Assembly (NCBI GenBank): GCA_944323045.1
Contig: CALUQX010000017.1
Location: 1 to 61,853 of the forward strand
Origin: Candidatus Gastranaerophilales bacterium
GTDB taxonomy: Bacteria > Cyanobacteriota > Vampirovibrionia > Gastranaerophilales > Gastranaerophilaceae
Length of the DNA: 61,853 bases
Direction of reading: 5' to 3'
The notes under the pieces are model-generated. The model was not told the origin of the DNA, did not search any database, and saw only the letters and a list, made by a program, of their open reading frames with translations. Shown here one piece after another: positions 16,984 through 25,567 of this stretch. The translations under genes and the position numbers were made by a program. Numbering within the stretch: position 1 is the first letter of the stretch; every line of letters begins with the position of its first letter.

Positions 16984-18200
16984 GACGAGTTGTGGTCACA
17001 GGCATGGCGCTTGCCAGTTCCTTAGGGCAGGAAGTCAATCAAGCGTTTGAAAGGCTTCATACTTATAAAAACTGCATTTCTTATCTGCCGCAGTTAGAAG
17101 AATATAATAAACTCAATACGCGTTTAGGCTCCCCTGTTCCGTTTGACACACCGGAGCATTTTACCCGTAAAATAACCCGCACAATGGGACCTCTGGCAAT
17201 TATGAGTGTGGCAACATCAGAAAAAGCATTAAAAGATGCAGGTTTGCTTGGTGCAGAAATAATTTCCAACGGACAAACCGGAGTTGCATACGGTTCTTCT
17301 TCCGGGTCATTAAAAACTATTATTGACTTTTACTCAATGGAAGTAGATAAAGAAGTTAAAAATTTGAATTCCGGCTCATATGTAAAAATGATGTCACAAA
17401 CCGCAGCGGTAAATATTTCACTCTACTTTAAAACACGCGGGCGTATAATTCCGACATCTACAGCCTGCACATCAGGTTCTATGGGTATAGGGGCAGCTTA
17501 CGAAGCAATAAAAAACGGTTACCAAACAGTTATGATAGCCGGCGGCGCAGAAGAATTCCACCCGACACATATTGCAATATTTGATACTCTTTATGCAACG
17601 AGTCTTAAAAATGATACGCCGGAACTTTCTCCTTCTCCATTTGACAAAAAACGCGACGGACTTGTCATCGGTGCAGGGGCAGGAACAGTAATTCTTGAAG
17701 AATACGAACATGCCAAAAAACGTGGTGCAAATATTTATGCAGAGGTTATCGGATATGGCAATACAACTGACGGCACTCATATAACCAATCCAAATCACGA
17801 AACAATGGGCGGTGCAATTAAAGAGGCTTTGAAATTCGCTCAAATTTCGCCTGATGAAGTGGGTTATGTTAATGCGCACGGAACAGCAACAATTCAAGGA
17901 GATACAGCAGAATCTATTGCAACTTATGATATATTTAAGCGTGCCGTGCCTATCAGTTCAATCAAAAGCTACACAGGACATACTCTCGGTGCCTGCGGCG
18001 CAATAGAGGCTATTTTGACAATAGAAATGATGAACAACAACTGGTACTGTCCTACCCTTAATCTCAATGATGTAGATGAAAATTGCGCTCCGCTCGGTTA
18101 TATAAAACATGAAGGTATTGAAATGAATAACAATATTGTAATGTCTAACAACTTTGCATTCGGCGGTATAAACACTTCTTTGATTTTCAAAAAAATCTAA
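16980..18200 (+). CDS. Beta-ketoacyl-ACP synthase II-like (second KS, APE locus)
   Basis: 406 residues, FabF-type. Catalytic Cys in IPTSTACTSGSMGIGAAYEA; histidines in VNAHGTATIQGD and YTGHTLGACGAIEA; end NFAFGGINTSLIF. A second KS of this class ends the rightward operon of known aryl-polyene clusters and may act in the first condensation or in priming. Its stop overlaps by 4 bp the stop of the convergent gene at 18197. Confidence 0.92.
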   Translation: MRRVVVTGMALASSLGQEVNQAFERLHTYKNCISYLPQLEEYNKLNTRLGSPVPFDTPEHFTRKITRTMGPLAIMSVATSEKALKDAGLLGAEIISNGQTGVAYGSSSGSLKTIIDFYSMEVDKEVKNLNSGSYVKMMSQTAAVNISLYFKTRGRIIPTSTACTSGSMGIGAAYEAIKNGYQTVMIAGGAEEFHPTHIAIFDTLYATSLKNDTPELSPSPFDKKRDGLVIGAGAGTVILEEYEHAKKRGANIYAEVIGYGNTTDGTHITNPNHETMGGAIKEALKFAQISPDEVGYVNAHGTATIQGDTAESIATYDIFKRAVPISSIKSYTGHTLGACGAIEAILTIEMMNNNWYCPTLNLNDVDENCAPLGYIKHEGIEMNNNIVMSNNFAFGGINTSLIFKKI

Positions 18201-18517
18201 CGGCTGTCGCGCAGATGTCTGAGTGCACATTTATAGTTATTCTTAACCATTAATTTCTCATTGGTTAAATTTTCTATATCACTCTGGTACATCAAAATTC
18301 TCTCTTTGCGTGCTTCACTTGTACAGGGCATGCTGCCTGCAAGTTCTTCTATGGCAAGCAATTTGCCGCGGATTTGTCTGTCTATCACTTTATTCTGTAC
18401 ATTTTTTCTGTTTTTAAGCATTTTCTTTTGCATTCTATAACTGTAACAGCATTCTGATGCTGCGGCGTATCCGGAAAACACTGCCAGCAATACAAGTATG
18501 GTAAAGTATTTTTTCAT
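18197..18517 (-). CDS. Small exported hypothetical protein
   Basis: 106 residues from the ATG at 18517 (MKKYFTILVLL), preferred because GGAG lies 7 bp upstream; a longer form adds eight residues. The signal peptide runs to about SGYAAA. The mature part has cysteines (ECCYSY, PCTSEA, NYKCAL) and basic helices. Not recognised. Tail-to-tail with the second KS, so a link with APE export is possible but unproven. Confidence 0.55.
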   Translation of the reverse strand: MKKYFTILVLLAVFSGYAAASECCYSYRMQKKMLKNRKNVQNKVIDRQIRGKLLAIEELAGSMPCTSEARKERILMYQSDIENLTNEKLMVKNNYKCALRHLRDSR

Positions 18518-18660
18518 CAAACTCTCCTTTTTATCATACAATTCACGCAGATAAACAAGTTTTAAAATCCCTTTTCAGGTAGAATTGTTAAGCTATTAGA
18601 AAATATTTAACAAATTTAATTGCCGCCAATATATTAATCTGGTATAATAAAATCAGAAAT

Positions 18661-19206
18661 ATGGATACGATAATTTTAGAAAATAAAACAACAAATAATA
18701 TTGATTTTGTGACGGACTATACGGTTGTGGATATAGAAACTACCGGCTTGTCTCCGAAAAATAATGAAATTATAGAAATTTCAGCGCTTAAAATCCGCGA
18801 CAATAAAGTCGCTGAAGAATTTTCAACACTTGTAAAACCCGAACAGTCTGTAAACTCATTTATCAATAATTTAACCGGTATATCTGATGAAATGCTTGAA
18901 AACGCCCCGAAAATTGATAAAGTTTTGCCGGAATTTATTGCTTTTGTCGGTGATGATGTGCTTTTAGGGCATAATGTAAAATTCGATATGGGATTTCTTA
19001 ACGCTAATTGTTTAAGGATTTTAAATACACGTCTGCCAAACAAGTCATTAGATACCTGCAAGATTGCTAAAATGATTTGCCCGTTAAAAAATCACAAACT
19101 AAAAACTATTGCAAAATTTTACAATATTTCAACAGCAGGTCACCACAGAGCCTTGAATGACTGCTATATTACCTATGAAATTTATAATAAATTAATGAAT
19201 TCTTAA
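18661..19206 (+). CDS. DnaQ-like DEDDh 3'-5' exonuclease
   Basis: 181 residues. Exo I is VVDIETTGL, Exo II is LLGHNVKFDMGFLN, and Exo III is AGHHRALNDCYITYEIY, with the H-x4-D spacing of DEDDh enzymes (PolIII epsilon/PolC exonuclease class). No polymerase or clamp-binding region is evident, so it is a stand-alone exonuclease that could act in proofreading or repair. The start is inferred; no strong ribosome site is seen. Confidence 0.88.
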   Translation: MDTIILENKTTNNIDFVTDYTVVDIETTGLSPKNNEIIEISALKIRDNKVAEEFSTLVKPEQSVNSFINNLTGISDEMLENAPKIDKVLPEFIAFVGDDVLLGHNVKFDMGFLNANCLRILNTRLPNKSLDTCKIAKMICPLKNHKLKTIAKFYNISTAGHHRALNDCYITYEIYNKLMNS

Positions 19207-19299
19207 AAATTGTTTAACATTTTGATACAAAAAAGGCAATTTTCAACTTAAAAAATACTTTATATATACATAGAGGAAAAATTTAAGGGGAAAATTATA

Positions 19300-20178
19300 A
19301 TGTCAGTATTTGTCAGGAACATAAATATTTCCTGTATGCCGCATCACAGACGACATCATCATTTTCATTGCGGTCCAATAATGCCTATGCCTTATTGCAG
19401 ACCGTTTAATCCATATTACAATTCGCTTTTCTTTGGAATGAACATGATGAATATGTATTCGCTCGGTGTTGCAACCGGCAACAGCCTGCTGGCATTGATG
19501 GGCATGGCGCCGAACAATAATATTGTATACCAGCAGCCATATATACAGCCAATGCCTTATTATCAGCAGCCGGTATACCAGCCGCCTGTATTAACCCCGC
19601 AATTTGGCGGGTTAACAACACCTGTGTATACTCCAACATACACACCGCAGCCTGCTGTATCTACAGTTCCGCAAACAGGATACCAGAGAACAGCAGAAAA
19701 AGTTAAAAAAATTGACTGGAGCAAACTAAATCCATTCAAAAAGAAAAAAGCTAAAGTTAAAACAGATAACAATTTACCTGAATTGCAGCAGGTAGGTTAT
19801 GATAAACAAAAAGGCAAACAACTTGCTCAAGATGTATTAAACCACGCAAATTCTAAATCTACAGGCTACTGTGCAAGATCAGTAAAAGAATCACTGGCAA
19901 GAACTGGACTTGCGGACTATGAAAGCGGTCATGCTTATCAATGTGCGGATATGTTGAGTGATAACCCGAACTTTAAAGAAGTAAAGGTTGATGCAAAAGA
20001 TATAGACGACCTTCCGGCAGGATGTATTGTTGTATATCCAAAAGGAGATTCAGGATATAGCAGCAAATACGGGCACATTGAAGTTGCATTAGGCAACGGT
20101 AAGGCAGCAAGTGACTTTGTAAACAACAATGTTAAAAATTCTGATAATGCAAGGGTATTTGTTCCGGTAATGGCTTAA
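19300..20178 (+). CDS. Proline-rich protein with C-terminal CHAP/NlpC-like domain
   Basis: 292 residues. Residues 1-30 contain many Met and His (PHHRRHHHFHCG). Residues about 60-130 are Tyr/Pro/Gln-rich (QQPYIQPMPYYQQPVYQPPV), a wall- or surface-type linker. A basic stretch follows, then about residues 170-292 form a cysteine-peptidase/amidase fold: TGYCARSVKESL supplies the candidate catalytic Cys and KYGHIEVALG the His. That fits the CHAP/NlpC-P60 superfamily, which cuts peptidoglycan cross-links. No standard signal peptide is seen. GGGG precedes the ATG. Confidence 0.65.
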   Translation: MSVFVRNINISCMPHHRRHHHFHCGPIMPMPYCRPFNPYYNSLFFGMNMMNMYSLGVATGNSLLALMGMAPNNNIVYQQPYIQPMPYYQQPVYQPPVLTPQFGGLTTPVYTPTYTPQPAVSTVPQTGYQRTAEKVKKIDWSKLNPFKKKKAKVKTDNNLPELQQVGYDKQKGKQLAQDVLNHANSKSTGYCARSVKESLARTGLADYESGHAYQCADMLSDNPNFKEVKVDAKDIDDLPAGCIVVYPKGDSGYSSKYGHIEVALGNGKAASDFVNNNVKNSDNARVFVPVMA

Positions 20179-20741
20179 ACAAGTTTTTTCAATAAATCAT
20201 TGACTTGCAATTGCAATTCAGTGATTGAACCGCTATTGTTAATGACATAATCACAATGTTTCAATTTTTCTTCCTGAGATATCTGTGATTTTATTCTTAA
20301 CAAAGCGTATTCATCGTCATAGTTGTTACGTTCAATCAGTCTTTTTATACGGAGGTCATCCTCCGTATAGACAAAGACTATTTTATCAAACAAGTCTTCC
20401 ATATGCGCTTCAAACACCAGCGGGATAGCGACGAATATCAGTTTTTCATCCTTATTTTGTTCAAAAAATCTAATTATATCCTGTTTTATAATCGGGTGAA
20501 CAATATTTTCGAGTTTAATTTTTATATCAGGATTATTAAACACAAGTTGTCCGAGTTTTGTACGGGAAATTTCATTGTTTTCAAAAATATCAAATTCTGA
20601 AAGCGCCTGTTTTACCTGAGGAAGTTTCAGTGCCTGATGCCCGCATTTATCAGTATCGAGGACTTTGTAGCCTGAATCTTCAAGGAGTTTTTGTACAGTA
20701 GACTTACCGGATGCGATGTTACCGGCTATTGCGATTTTCAT
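20175..20741 (-). CDS. coaE: Dephospho-CoA kinase
   Basis: 188 residues, normal length. P-loop GNIASGKST, then SGYKVLDTDKCGHQAL, KIKLENIVHPIIKQDI and VFVAIPLVFEAHMEDLFDKIVFVY-type segments that mark CoaE, the last step of coenzyme A synthesis. It overlaps the pseudouridine synthase gene by 4 bp (ATGA), so they are translationally coupled. It is convergent with the CHAP-like gene, overlapping it by 4 bp. Confidence 0.95.
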   Translation of the reverse strand: MKIAIAGNIASGKSTVQKLLEDSGYKVLDTDKCGHQALKLPQVKQALSEFDIFENNEISRTKLGQLVFNNPDIKIKLENIVHPIIKQDIIRFFEQNKDEKLIFVAIPLVFEAHMEDLFDKIVFVYTEDDLRIKRLIERNNYDDEYALLRIKSQISQEEKLKHCDYVINNSGSITELQLQVNDLLKKLV

Positions 20742-21469
20742 GATTGAGAAATCCTGTTTAAAAAGTTGCGTAATTCTTTAATTTGCTGTGGCTTAATCGG
20801 TTTAAATTCTCCGCGTCGCAGCCCGTCGAGTGTGATTGTGGCGTGTTGAATGCGTTTTAAGGATTTAACTTCATAGCCAAAATGTTCAAACATTTTTCTG
20901 ATTTGGCGGTTAAGCCCTTGATACAGTGTGATTTGCATAGTGGTGTGCTTGTTGTCTGTCTCCAGCACAATTATATCTGCATAAGCTATTTTGCCCGGTT
21001 CAATTTCAATACCTGCAGCCATTTCTTCAAGCTGATGTTTGTGAATGCGAGAATCAATGGTTACAAGATATATTTTCGGGACTTTAACAGACGGATGTGT
21101 CAATTCGTTTATCAAATCACCGTCATTGGTAAGGATTAACAGACCGGTGGAATCTTTATCCAGCCTGCCGACCGGCTTGAGATTGAACATTGACTCAGGC
21201 AGAAGGTCATAAATTGTTTTTCTGCCTTTTTCATCGTCAGAGGTTGTGATATATCCGGCGGGCTTGTAGAATCTGTAGTATTCATGGCGGGCAGGTCTGA
21301 TGAGTTTTTGATTAACAAAGACTTTATCTTTTTCCTGAATGATAAAGCCTAATTCTTTTATTGTTTTCCCGTTGACACTGACAGCGCCGCTTTCGATTAA
21401 TTCGTCTGCTTTGCGGCGGGAACAAAGTCCTGAGGAGGCTATATATTTGTTTAAACGAGTGCCGGACAT
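20738..21469 (-). CDS. rluB: RsuA/RluB-family pseudouridine synthase
   Basis: 243 residues. An S4 RNA-binding domain at the N-terminus (RLNKYIASSGLCSRRKADELIESG) is followed by the synthase domain with catalytic Asp in GRLDKDSTGLLILTNDGDL and the late LYQGLNRQIRKMFEHFGYEVKSLKR. RluB (23S rRNA) is the likeliest member; RsuA or RluE/F types cannot be excluded from sequence reading alone. It lies between coaE and the thioesterase, overlapping both. Confidence 0.85.
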   Translation of the reverse strand: MSGTRLNKYIASSGLCSRRKADELIESGAVSVNGKTIKELGFIIQEKDKVFVNQKLIRPARHEYYRFYKPAGYITTSDDEKGRKTIYDLLPESMFNLKPVGRLDKDSTGLLILTNDGDLINELTHPSVKVPKIYLVTIDSRIHKHQLEEMAAGIEIEPGKIAYADIIVLETDNKHTTMQITLYQGLNRQIRKMFEHFGYEVKSLKRIQHATITLDGLRRGEFKPIKPQQIKELRNFLNRISQS

Positions 21470-21873
21470 TTAAGTTCCCTTTCAAAGACTTCAGCCAGTA
21501 TAGCAGGCATTCTGCGATAGAGTTTTCCGGCTTTAGATATGGCGACGACATCCACATCTGCTTCAATATATGTTACATTTGTTTGTTTTGATTTAATAGT
21601 CTGCTTGAATGTAACCGACAGGTTATTGAACTTTGTTACAGAAGTTTCAATAATAAGTTCATCATTAAGCCTTGCGGATTTTCTGTAGCGCACATTGAGA
21701 TTTGTGACAGGAAGGACAATGTCCTGATTTTCCAGATCAATAAGGTTGTATCCGGCTTGTTCACACCAGAGCACACGCCCCATTTCAAGCCAGCGCAGAT
21801 ATGACCCGTGCCAGACAACGCCATAGGCATCAGTATCAGAATAAAAAACTTTTTGTTCAAATATATGTTTCAT
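21451..21873 (-). CDS. YbgC-type acyl-CoA thioesterase
   Basis: 140 residues from the ATG at 21873 (MKHIFEQKVFYSDTDAYG). The signature DTDAYGVVWHGSYLRWLEMGRVLW is the 4-hydroxybenzoyl-CoA thioesterase family motif. It overlaps the pseudouridine synthase gene by 19 bp, making a three-gene leftward operon with coaE. Its sequence is close to the APE-locus thioesterase at 10364-10780. Confidence 0.85.
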   Translation of the reverse strand: MKHIFEQKVFYSDTDAYGVVWHGSYLRWLEMGRVLWCEQAGYNLIDLENQDIVLPVTNLNVRYRKSARLNDELIIETSVTKFNNLSVTFKQTIKSKQTNVTYIEADVDVVAISKAGKLYRRMPAILAEVFERELKCPALV

Positions 21874-21938
21874 AAGCTGATTGTAGCACAAAATAAAGTA
21901 ATAAGTAAAGTTTAAAAAGTGTAAAAAAGGAGGAAAAA

Positions 21939-22094
21939 ATGAAATTCAGATGTTTAGTATGCGGTTGGATATATGATGAGGCAGAAGAGGGGACAAAGTT
22001 TGATGATTTGCCGTCAGATTGGAAATGTCCGGTATGTTTTGCCGGACACGACAGTTTTGAAATGGTTGATGAAGGCTGTTACGGTGAGGAATAG
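21939..22094 (+). CDS. Rubredoxin
   Basis: 51 residues, complete. CLVCGWIYD and CPVCFAG give the two CxxC pairs that bind one iron, separated by the usual 22-24 residues with DLPSDWKCP. Strong AGGAGG ribosome site. Cytoplasmic one-electron carrier, typical of anaerobes that detoxify oxygen or peroxide. A terminator follows at once, so it is monocistronic. Confidence 0.95.
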   Translation: MKFRCLVCGWIYDEAEEGTKFDDLPSDWKCPVCFAGHDSFEMVDEGCYGEE

Positions 22095-22118
22095 AGGCAT
22101 AATTGCCTCTATTTTTTT
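22092..22118 (+). terminator. Terminator of rubredoxin
   Basis: TAGAGGCA-TAAT-TGCCTCTA hairpin starting at the stop codon, followed by a run of T. Confidence 0.85.
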
Positions 22119-22196
22119 GTTGTATTAATGAATTTTTCATAAAGCTATTGACGTAAGAAAATGTTTGATGTAAATTAAAAATTGTCAGCAATGACG

Positions 22197-22266
22197 TCGG
22201 GATGTAGCACTCTGCCGAGTGAAACATTTCGGGGAATTGTTTCACGAGAGGTGGTAGCGCACCTTT
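22197..22266 (+). pseudogene. Broken tRNA-Pro-like copy with a hairpin insertion
   Basis: The tRNA-Pro 5' end CGGGATGTAGC recurs about 105 bp upstream of the real gene, as does its D-arm piece GGTAGCGCACCT (near 22253-22264). Between them is an insertion that folds on itself: GTGAAACA pairs with TGTTTCAC, and CTCT with AGAG outside it. No anticodon or T-arm follows. It is a partial duplication of the tRNA split by a palindrome. Confidence 0.6.
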
Positions 22267-22301
22267 TCAAATGTGAAACATTTGAAAATTAAATATACCG
22301 T

Positions 22302-22378
22302 CGGGATGTAGCGCAGCTTGGTAGCGCACCTCGCTTGGGACGAGGGGGTCGCACGTTCAAATCGTGTCATCCCGACCA
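22302..22378 (+). tRNA. tRNA-Pro (anticodon TGG)
   Basis: Acceptor CGGGATG pairs with CATCCCG. Anticodon stem CCTCG/CGAGG closes loop CTTGGGA, giving anticodon TGG. The T-loop is GTTCAAATC, and CCA is encoded after the discriminator A. Confidence 0.95.
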
Positions 22379-22386
22379 TTTATTTA

Positions 22387-22420
22387 AATGGCTTTCGGAA
22401 ATTTTCCGAAAGCCATTTTT
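22387..22420 (+). terminator. Terminator of tRNA-Pro
   Basis: AATGGCTTTCGGAAA pairs with TTTCCGAAAGCCATT, followed by TTT. Confidence 0.8.
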
Positions 22421-22480
22421 GCCGTCCGGTCTGTCTGTCACGATTACATCGTGACCATGCACGCCGCATTCATTAATAAG

Positions 22481-22870
22481 TTAAAGCATTTCTTTTAAAT
22501 TAGGATACAGTCCGATAAGTAATTTGGCAATAAATATTTTTATGTTCGTTTTTACTACATTTTGCGAACACATTAATTTTGCAGAGATTTCTTCAAGACT
22601 ACAGCCGCTTTTGACCAGAGCAAAAAATTCTTCTTCTCTTGCTGTCAGTTTTGTCCCTTCTCTGATCTCGCATGACAATGGGGCTGACAATTCAATATCA
22701 TATTTTGCAGGCAAACTTTCAATTTCGTTGAATGATAGACCAATTATTTCCCTAATTTCAGCTTCTGATTTTTTCTTAATCATCTCTAAAGCTGTTTTAA
22801 TGTCTACATGCTGTAAAAACAACCAATCTTTGTAGTATTTAGTATAATAATCGCTAACTTCTTTTGACAT
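22481..22870 (-). CDS. Small protein with LuxR-like C-terminal HTH
   Basis: 129 residues. The last 55 residues (LTAREEEFFALVKSGCSLEEISAKL, then CSQNVVKTNIKIFIAKL) have the LuxR/GerE helix-turn-helix layout, including the leading LTxRE. The N-terminal 75 residues are helical and unrecognised; there is no receiver domain. It may be a stand-alone transcription factor. It follows the nuclease gene 38 bp downstream on the same strand and may share its transcript. Confidence 0.6.
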   Translation of the reverse strand: MSKEVSDYYTKYYKDWLFLQHVDIKTALEMIKKKSEAEIREIIGLSFNEIESLPAKYDIELSAPLSCEIREGTKLTAREEEFFALVKSGCSLEEISAKLMCSQNVVKTNIKIFIAKLLIGLYPNLKEML

Positions 22871-22908
22871 GTTTATAATTAATACCTAATTCCCTTCTTG
22901 CAATAATT

Positions 22909-23874
22909 TTAACACACAAGTGCATCAATTTGTGACATATCAAAAATATGGTTCTTTTTTAAAGCTTCAATTATTTTTGAATTTTGCAGTTTTTCTCTTA
23001 CAACTTCTTCAGAAAAATCTTTATTTTTACATATTTCTTCGCTGCACCAGGTGTAATTTTTATCTCCATTTAATCTTTTACGCCCTTGTTCATCTCTAAC
23101 ATTCTTTAAAAGAATATAATCACATTCTGTTATATCCGATTTTTTTACTGTTAAATTTATGGTGACTTTATCTCTGTAATCACAAAAAGGATAAGGATGC
23201 TCTAATTCTAAAAAACTGTTATAATTGCCGCTTAAAGGAATTCTAATTGCATAACCGTTTATATCTCCTCTTTCATCATCAATTTCAATAGAATCTGTAT
23301 TATTAAGATTTAAAACTTCATTTAAAACATTTTTGCATATTTCTTGTGGTTCATAAATTTTTTCTATAATTTTTTTATATCTGTCAATTTGTTCACTGTT
23401 TGTTTTAAGACTGTTTAGAATATCCAGTATATTTTTATACGTTAAAGATTTCCAATTTTTATAATTTTCATCAAGTTTATGTTGAAACGGACGCAAATAT
23501 ATGAAACTTTTCTCTAAATGAGTAGCTTTTTCATTAATATAATTTTCATATCTTTTGAGCTGGTCTGGTTCTAAAGTTGTTTCGTTATCATTTTTTCTGC
23601 ATCTGTCTTTATATTTGTTTTCTATTGCAACTATAGAATTTTCATTTTTTATTAATATATCAATATGATTTGCTTCAGTTTGAATTATCAAGTTTTTTTC
23701 TAAGTTTAATGTACTTAGTCCGATTTTATCGAAAAATTTTTCTAAAAATTCAGGCTCTTTAAGTAATAGATAAGCAATTACCATTGAATGAGTTGTTTCT
23801 TTACTTTTAAATATTTCAGCATTTTCCAGCTCTTGAAGTTCTTTATTGATGTCTTTTTTGTCAACGAGATTCAT
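22909..23874 (-). CDS. PD-(D/E)XK nuclease-superfamily protein
   Basis: 321 residues from the ATG at 23874 (MNLVDKKDINKEL), chosen for its AAAGGAGG ribosome site. HIDILIKNENSIVAIENKYKDR shows the D-x(n)-E-x-K core, preceded by a conserved Glu region, and DQLKRYENYI follows, as in the PDDEXK_4 group whose members are often linked with defence or mobile DNA. The rest is unassigned. It follows the WG-repeat gene by 29 bp, so the two are likely co-transcribed. Confidence 0.72.
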   Translation of the reverse strand: MNLVDKKDINKELQELENAEIFKSKETTHSMVIAYLLLKEPEFLEKFFDKIGLSTLNLEKNLIIQTEANHIDILIKNENSIVAIENKYKDRCRKNDNETTLEPDQLKRYENYINEKATHLEKSFIYLRPFQHKLDENYKNWKSLTYKNILDILNSLKTNSEQIDRYKKIIEKIYEPQEICKNVLNEVLNLNNTDSIEIDDERGDINGYAIRIPLSGNYNSFLELEHPYPFCDYRDKVTINLTVKKSDITECDYILLKNVRDEQGRKRLNGDKNYTWCSEEICKNKDFSEEVVREKLQNSKIIEALKKNHIFDMSQIDALVC

Positions 23875-23903
23875 TCTATATCCTCCTTTTCCTTTGTATA
23901 TTA

Positions 23904-25292
23904 TTATAATACATTCATAAAAATTACCGTACCAAAATATTCGTGAAAATAGCCGAATTTGCCGTTTTGTTCTGCTAAATAACAACCTCTTGTTTGAGTA
24001 ATGTAATCATATTGAAAATCTATAACAACTTTATTTTTTCTATCTACAATTCCGTATTTGCCGTTTTTAATAACAATAAACATTTCACCGTCATCAACCG
24101 GCTCAAAACCATAATCATACTCAAACGGTAAAATCAGTTTTCCTTTTTTATCAATTAATCCAAAATTATGCCGGTTCATATCCTGTGCAACTTGCACATA
24201 ACTTTTTTCAAATTCTCCGGTTTCTTTATATTTAAACCCTATTTTTGTTTTGCCGTATTTATCAATGTAGCCCCAGTTTTCAAAATCCTTTGTCGCCTCA
24301 AATAAATCAATTCCGTATGAGTTGTTTTTGATAAACTTAAATTTTGTATTGCATACTTTTTTATTTAAAAAATCGTATATGTAATACTCGTCATTTAAAC
24401 CGCATTTTACTCGAATAAAAGTTTCATCACTCAATTCATGTATGTGACAATTTTTCTCAAACGGAATTATGACTTCATTTTTAAGATTGATTATGCCTTT
24501 TGTATGATACCCTTTTCCTGCAATAAATATACCGTTCTTATTTTGATACTCTTTCAGCGAATCATATTCAAATGGAATTATAATATTGCCTTTGATATCT
24601 ATAACACCGCATTTCCTTATATCATCCTCAGATTGAAGTGTTGCAATTAAATTTTCTTTATTGTTACAAGGGGTTAAATTAGAATAATCAAAAAGTATTA
24701 AGACATTTTTATTATGGTCAATTACACCGTATTTTCCACGTTGTTTTGCAACAAAAGCATTGTTATTTAAAATTGAGAGTTCTTCATCATATTCAGGCTC
24801 AATAATTACATTGTAATCAATGTCCATAATTCCATATTTATTATTTTGCTCAATATGCAAATAAGGTTCATTTTCATAGCTATAAATGCTGTCATATTTG
24901 AGATTGAGTTTAGTTAAATGACAACCTTTGCCTATTTCATACCAATTATCACCATGTTTTGCCAGTGCTTTATGATTGCAAAAATCAGTTGCACAATCAA
25001 AAATAAAGTTATCTTCAAATCTTTTGTTTTTAATTCTTTCATAATCTTCAATATGACGTCTATCAAAAAACTCAATATCCAACCCGAAAAAGATTAAATC
25101 TAAAATGATTTCAATTCCTGTATGGTCAATATTTGGCGGGGTGTAGTAAAATTTACAACCTAAATCAAATGTTTTGTCCCAAGGAAGATATGATTTAAAA
25201 ATACAGGTCAAAGTTTTATGTTTAGTTACATAAAAATTCAAAACATGCCACTTTAAAACTTTATTATAGTTTGTTGAAAATCTCTTTTTCAT
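23904..25292 (-). CDS. WG-repeat protein
   Basis: 462 residues. From about residue 150 on there are eight or so WG-type repeats of roughly 35-45 residues, each with a core like GKYGVIDxxxxVxIxFxYDxx (for example YGIMDIDYNVIIEPEYDE and FGLIDKKGKLILPFEYDY). Such repeats form beta-rich binding surfaces. The N-terminal 140 residues are unknown. There is no signal peptide. First gene of a two- or three-gene leftward unit with the nuclease-fold gene. Confidence 0.82.
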   Translation of the reverse strand: MKKRFSTNYNKVLKWHVLNFYVTKHKTLTCIFKSYLPWDKTFDLGCKFYYTPPNIDHTGIEIILDLIFFGLDIEFFDRRHIEDYERIKNKRFEDNFIFDCATDFCNHKALAKHGDNWYEIGKGCHLTKLNLKYDSIYSYENEPYLHIEQNNKYGIMDIDYNVIIEPEYDEELSILNNNAFVAKQRGKYGVIDHNKNVLILFDYSNLTPCNNKENLIATLQSEDDIRKCGVIDIKGNIIIPFEYDSLKEYQNKNGIFIAGKGYHTKGIINLKNEVIIPFEKNCHIHELSDETFIRVKCGLNDEYYIYDFLNKKVCNTKFKFIKNNSYGIDLFEATKDFENWGYIDKYGKTKIGFKYKETGEFEKSYVQVAQDMNRHNFGLIDKKGKLILPFEYDYGFEPVDDGEMFIVIKNGKYGIVDRKNKVVIDFQYDYITQTRGCYLAEQNGKFGYFHEYFGTVIFMNVL

Positions 25293-25567
25293 AAATGAAA
25301 TCCTTTTAGCTTATAATTTTTACAAATAATTAAACAAAGTCAACTGTGCTGATTTTCCGCCATTGGCTTTGTTTTTAATTATATTCTGCTTATACGTCAT
25401 ATTATGTCGTAACTTGTATTCAAAAAAATAATAAATTAAAAATTAGACCGCAACATCTAAATCTTTTTGCGGTGTCTTTGACTTTTCTTGATAAACATCA
25501 AACAACTATTAAACTCTCATCTCCGCCAGCCGGACCCGTAACGGGTCAGGCTTTTCTCGTTCTCTCT
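25293..25567. other. Intergenic stretch with one hairpin
   Basis: No gene seen. GACCCGT-A-ACGGGTC (25531-25545) forms a short hairpin followed on the plus strand by a weak T-rich tract. An imperfect ACCGCAA/TTGCGGT pair lies at about 25447-25475. Confidence 0.3.

Noticed and set aside
22301-22378. Reading the 22.2-22.4 kb repeats as two full tRNA-Pro genes
   Set aside because: The upstream copy lacks anticodon and T-arm, so only one functional tRNA is supported.
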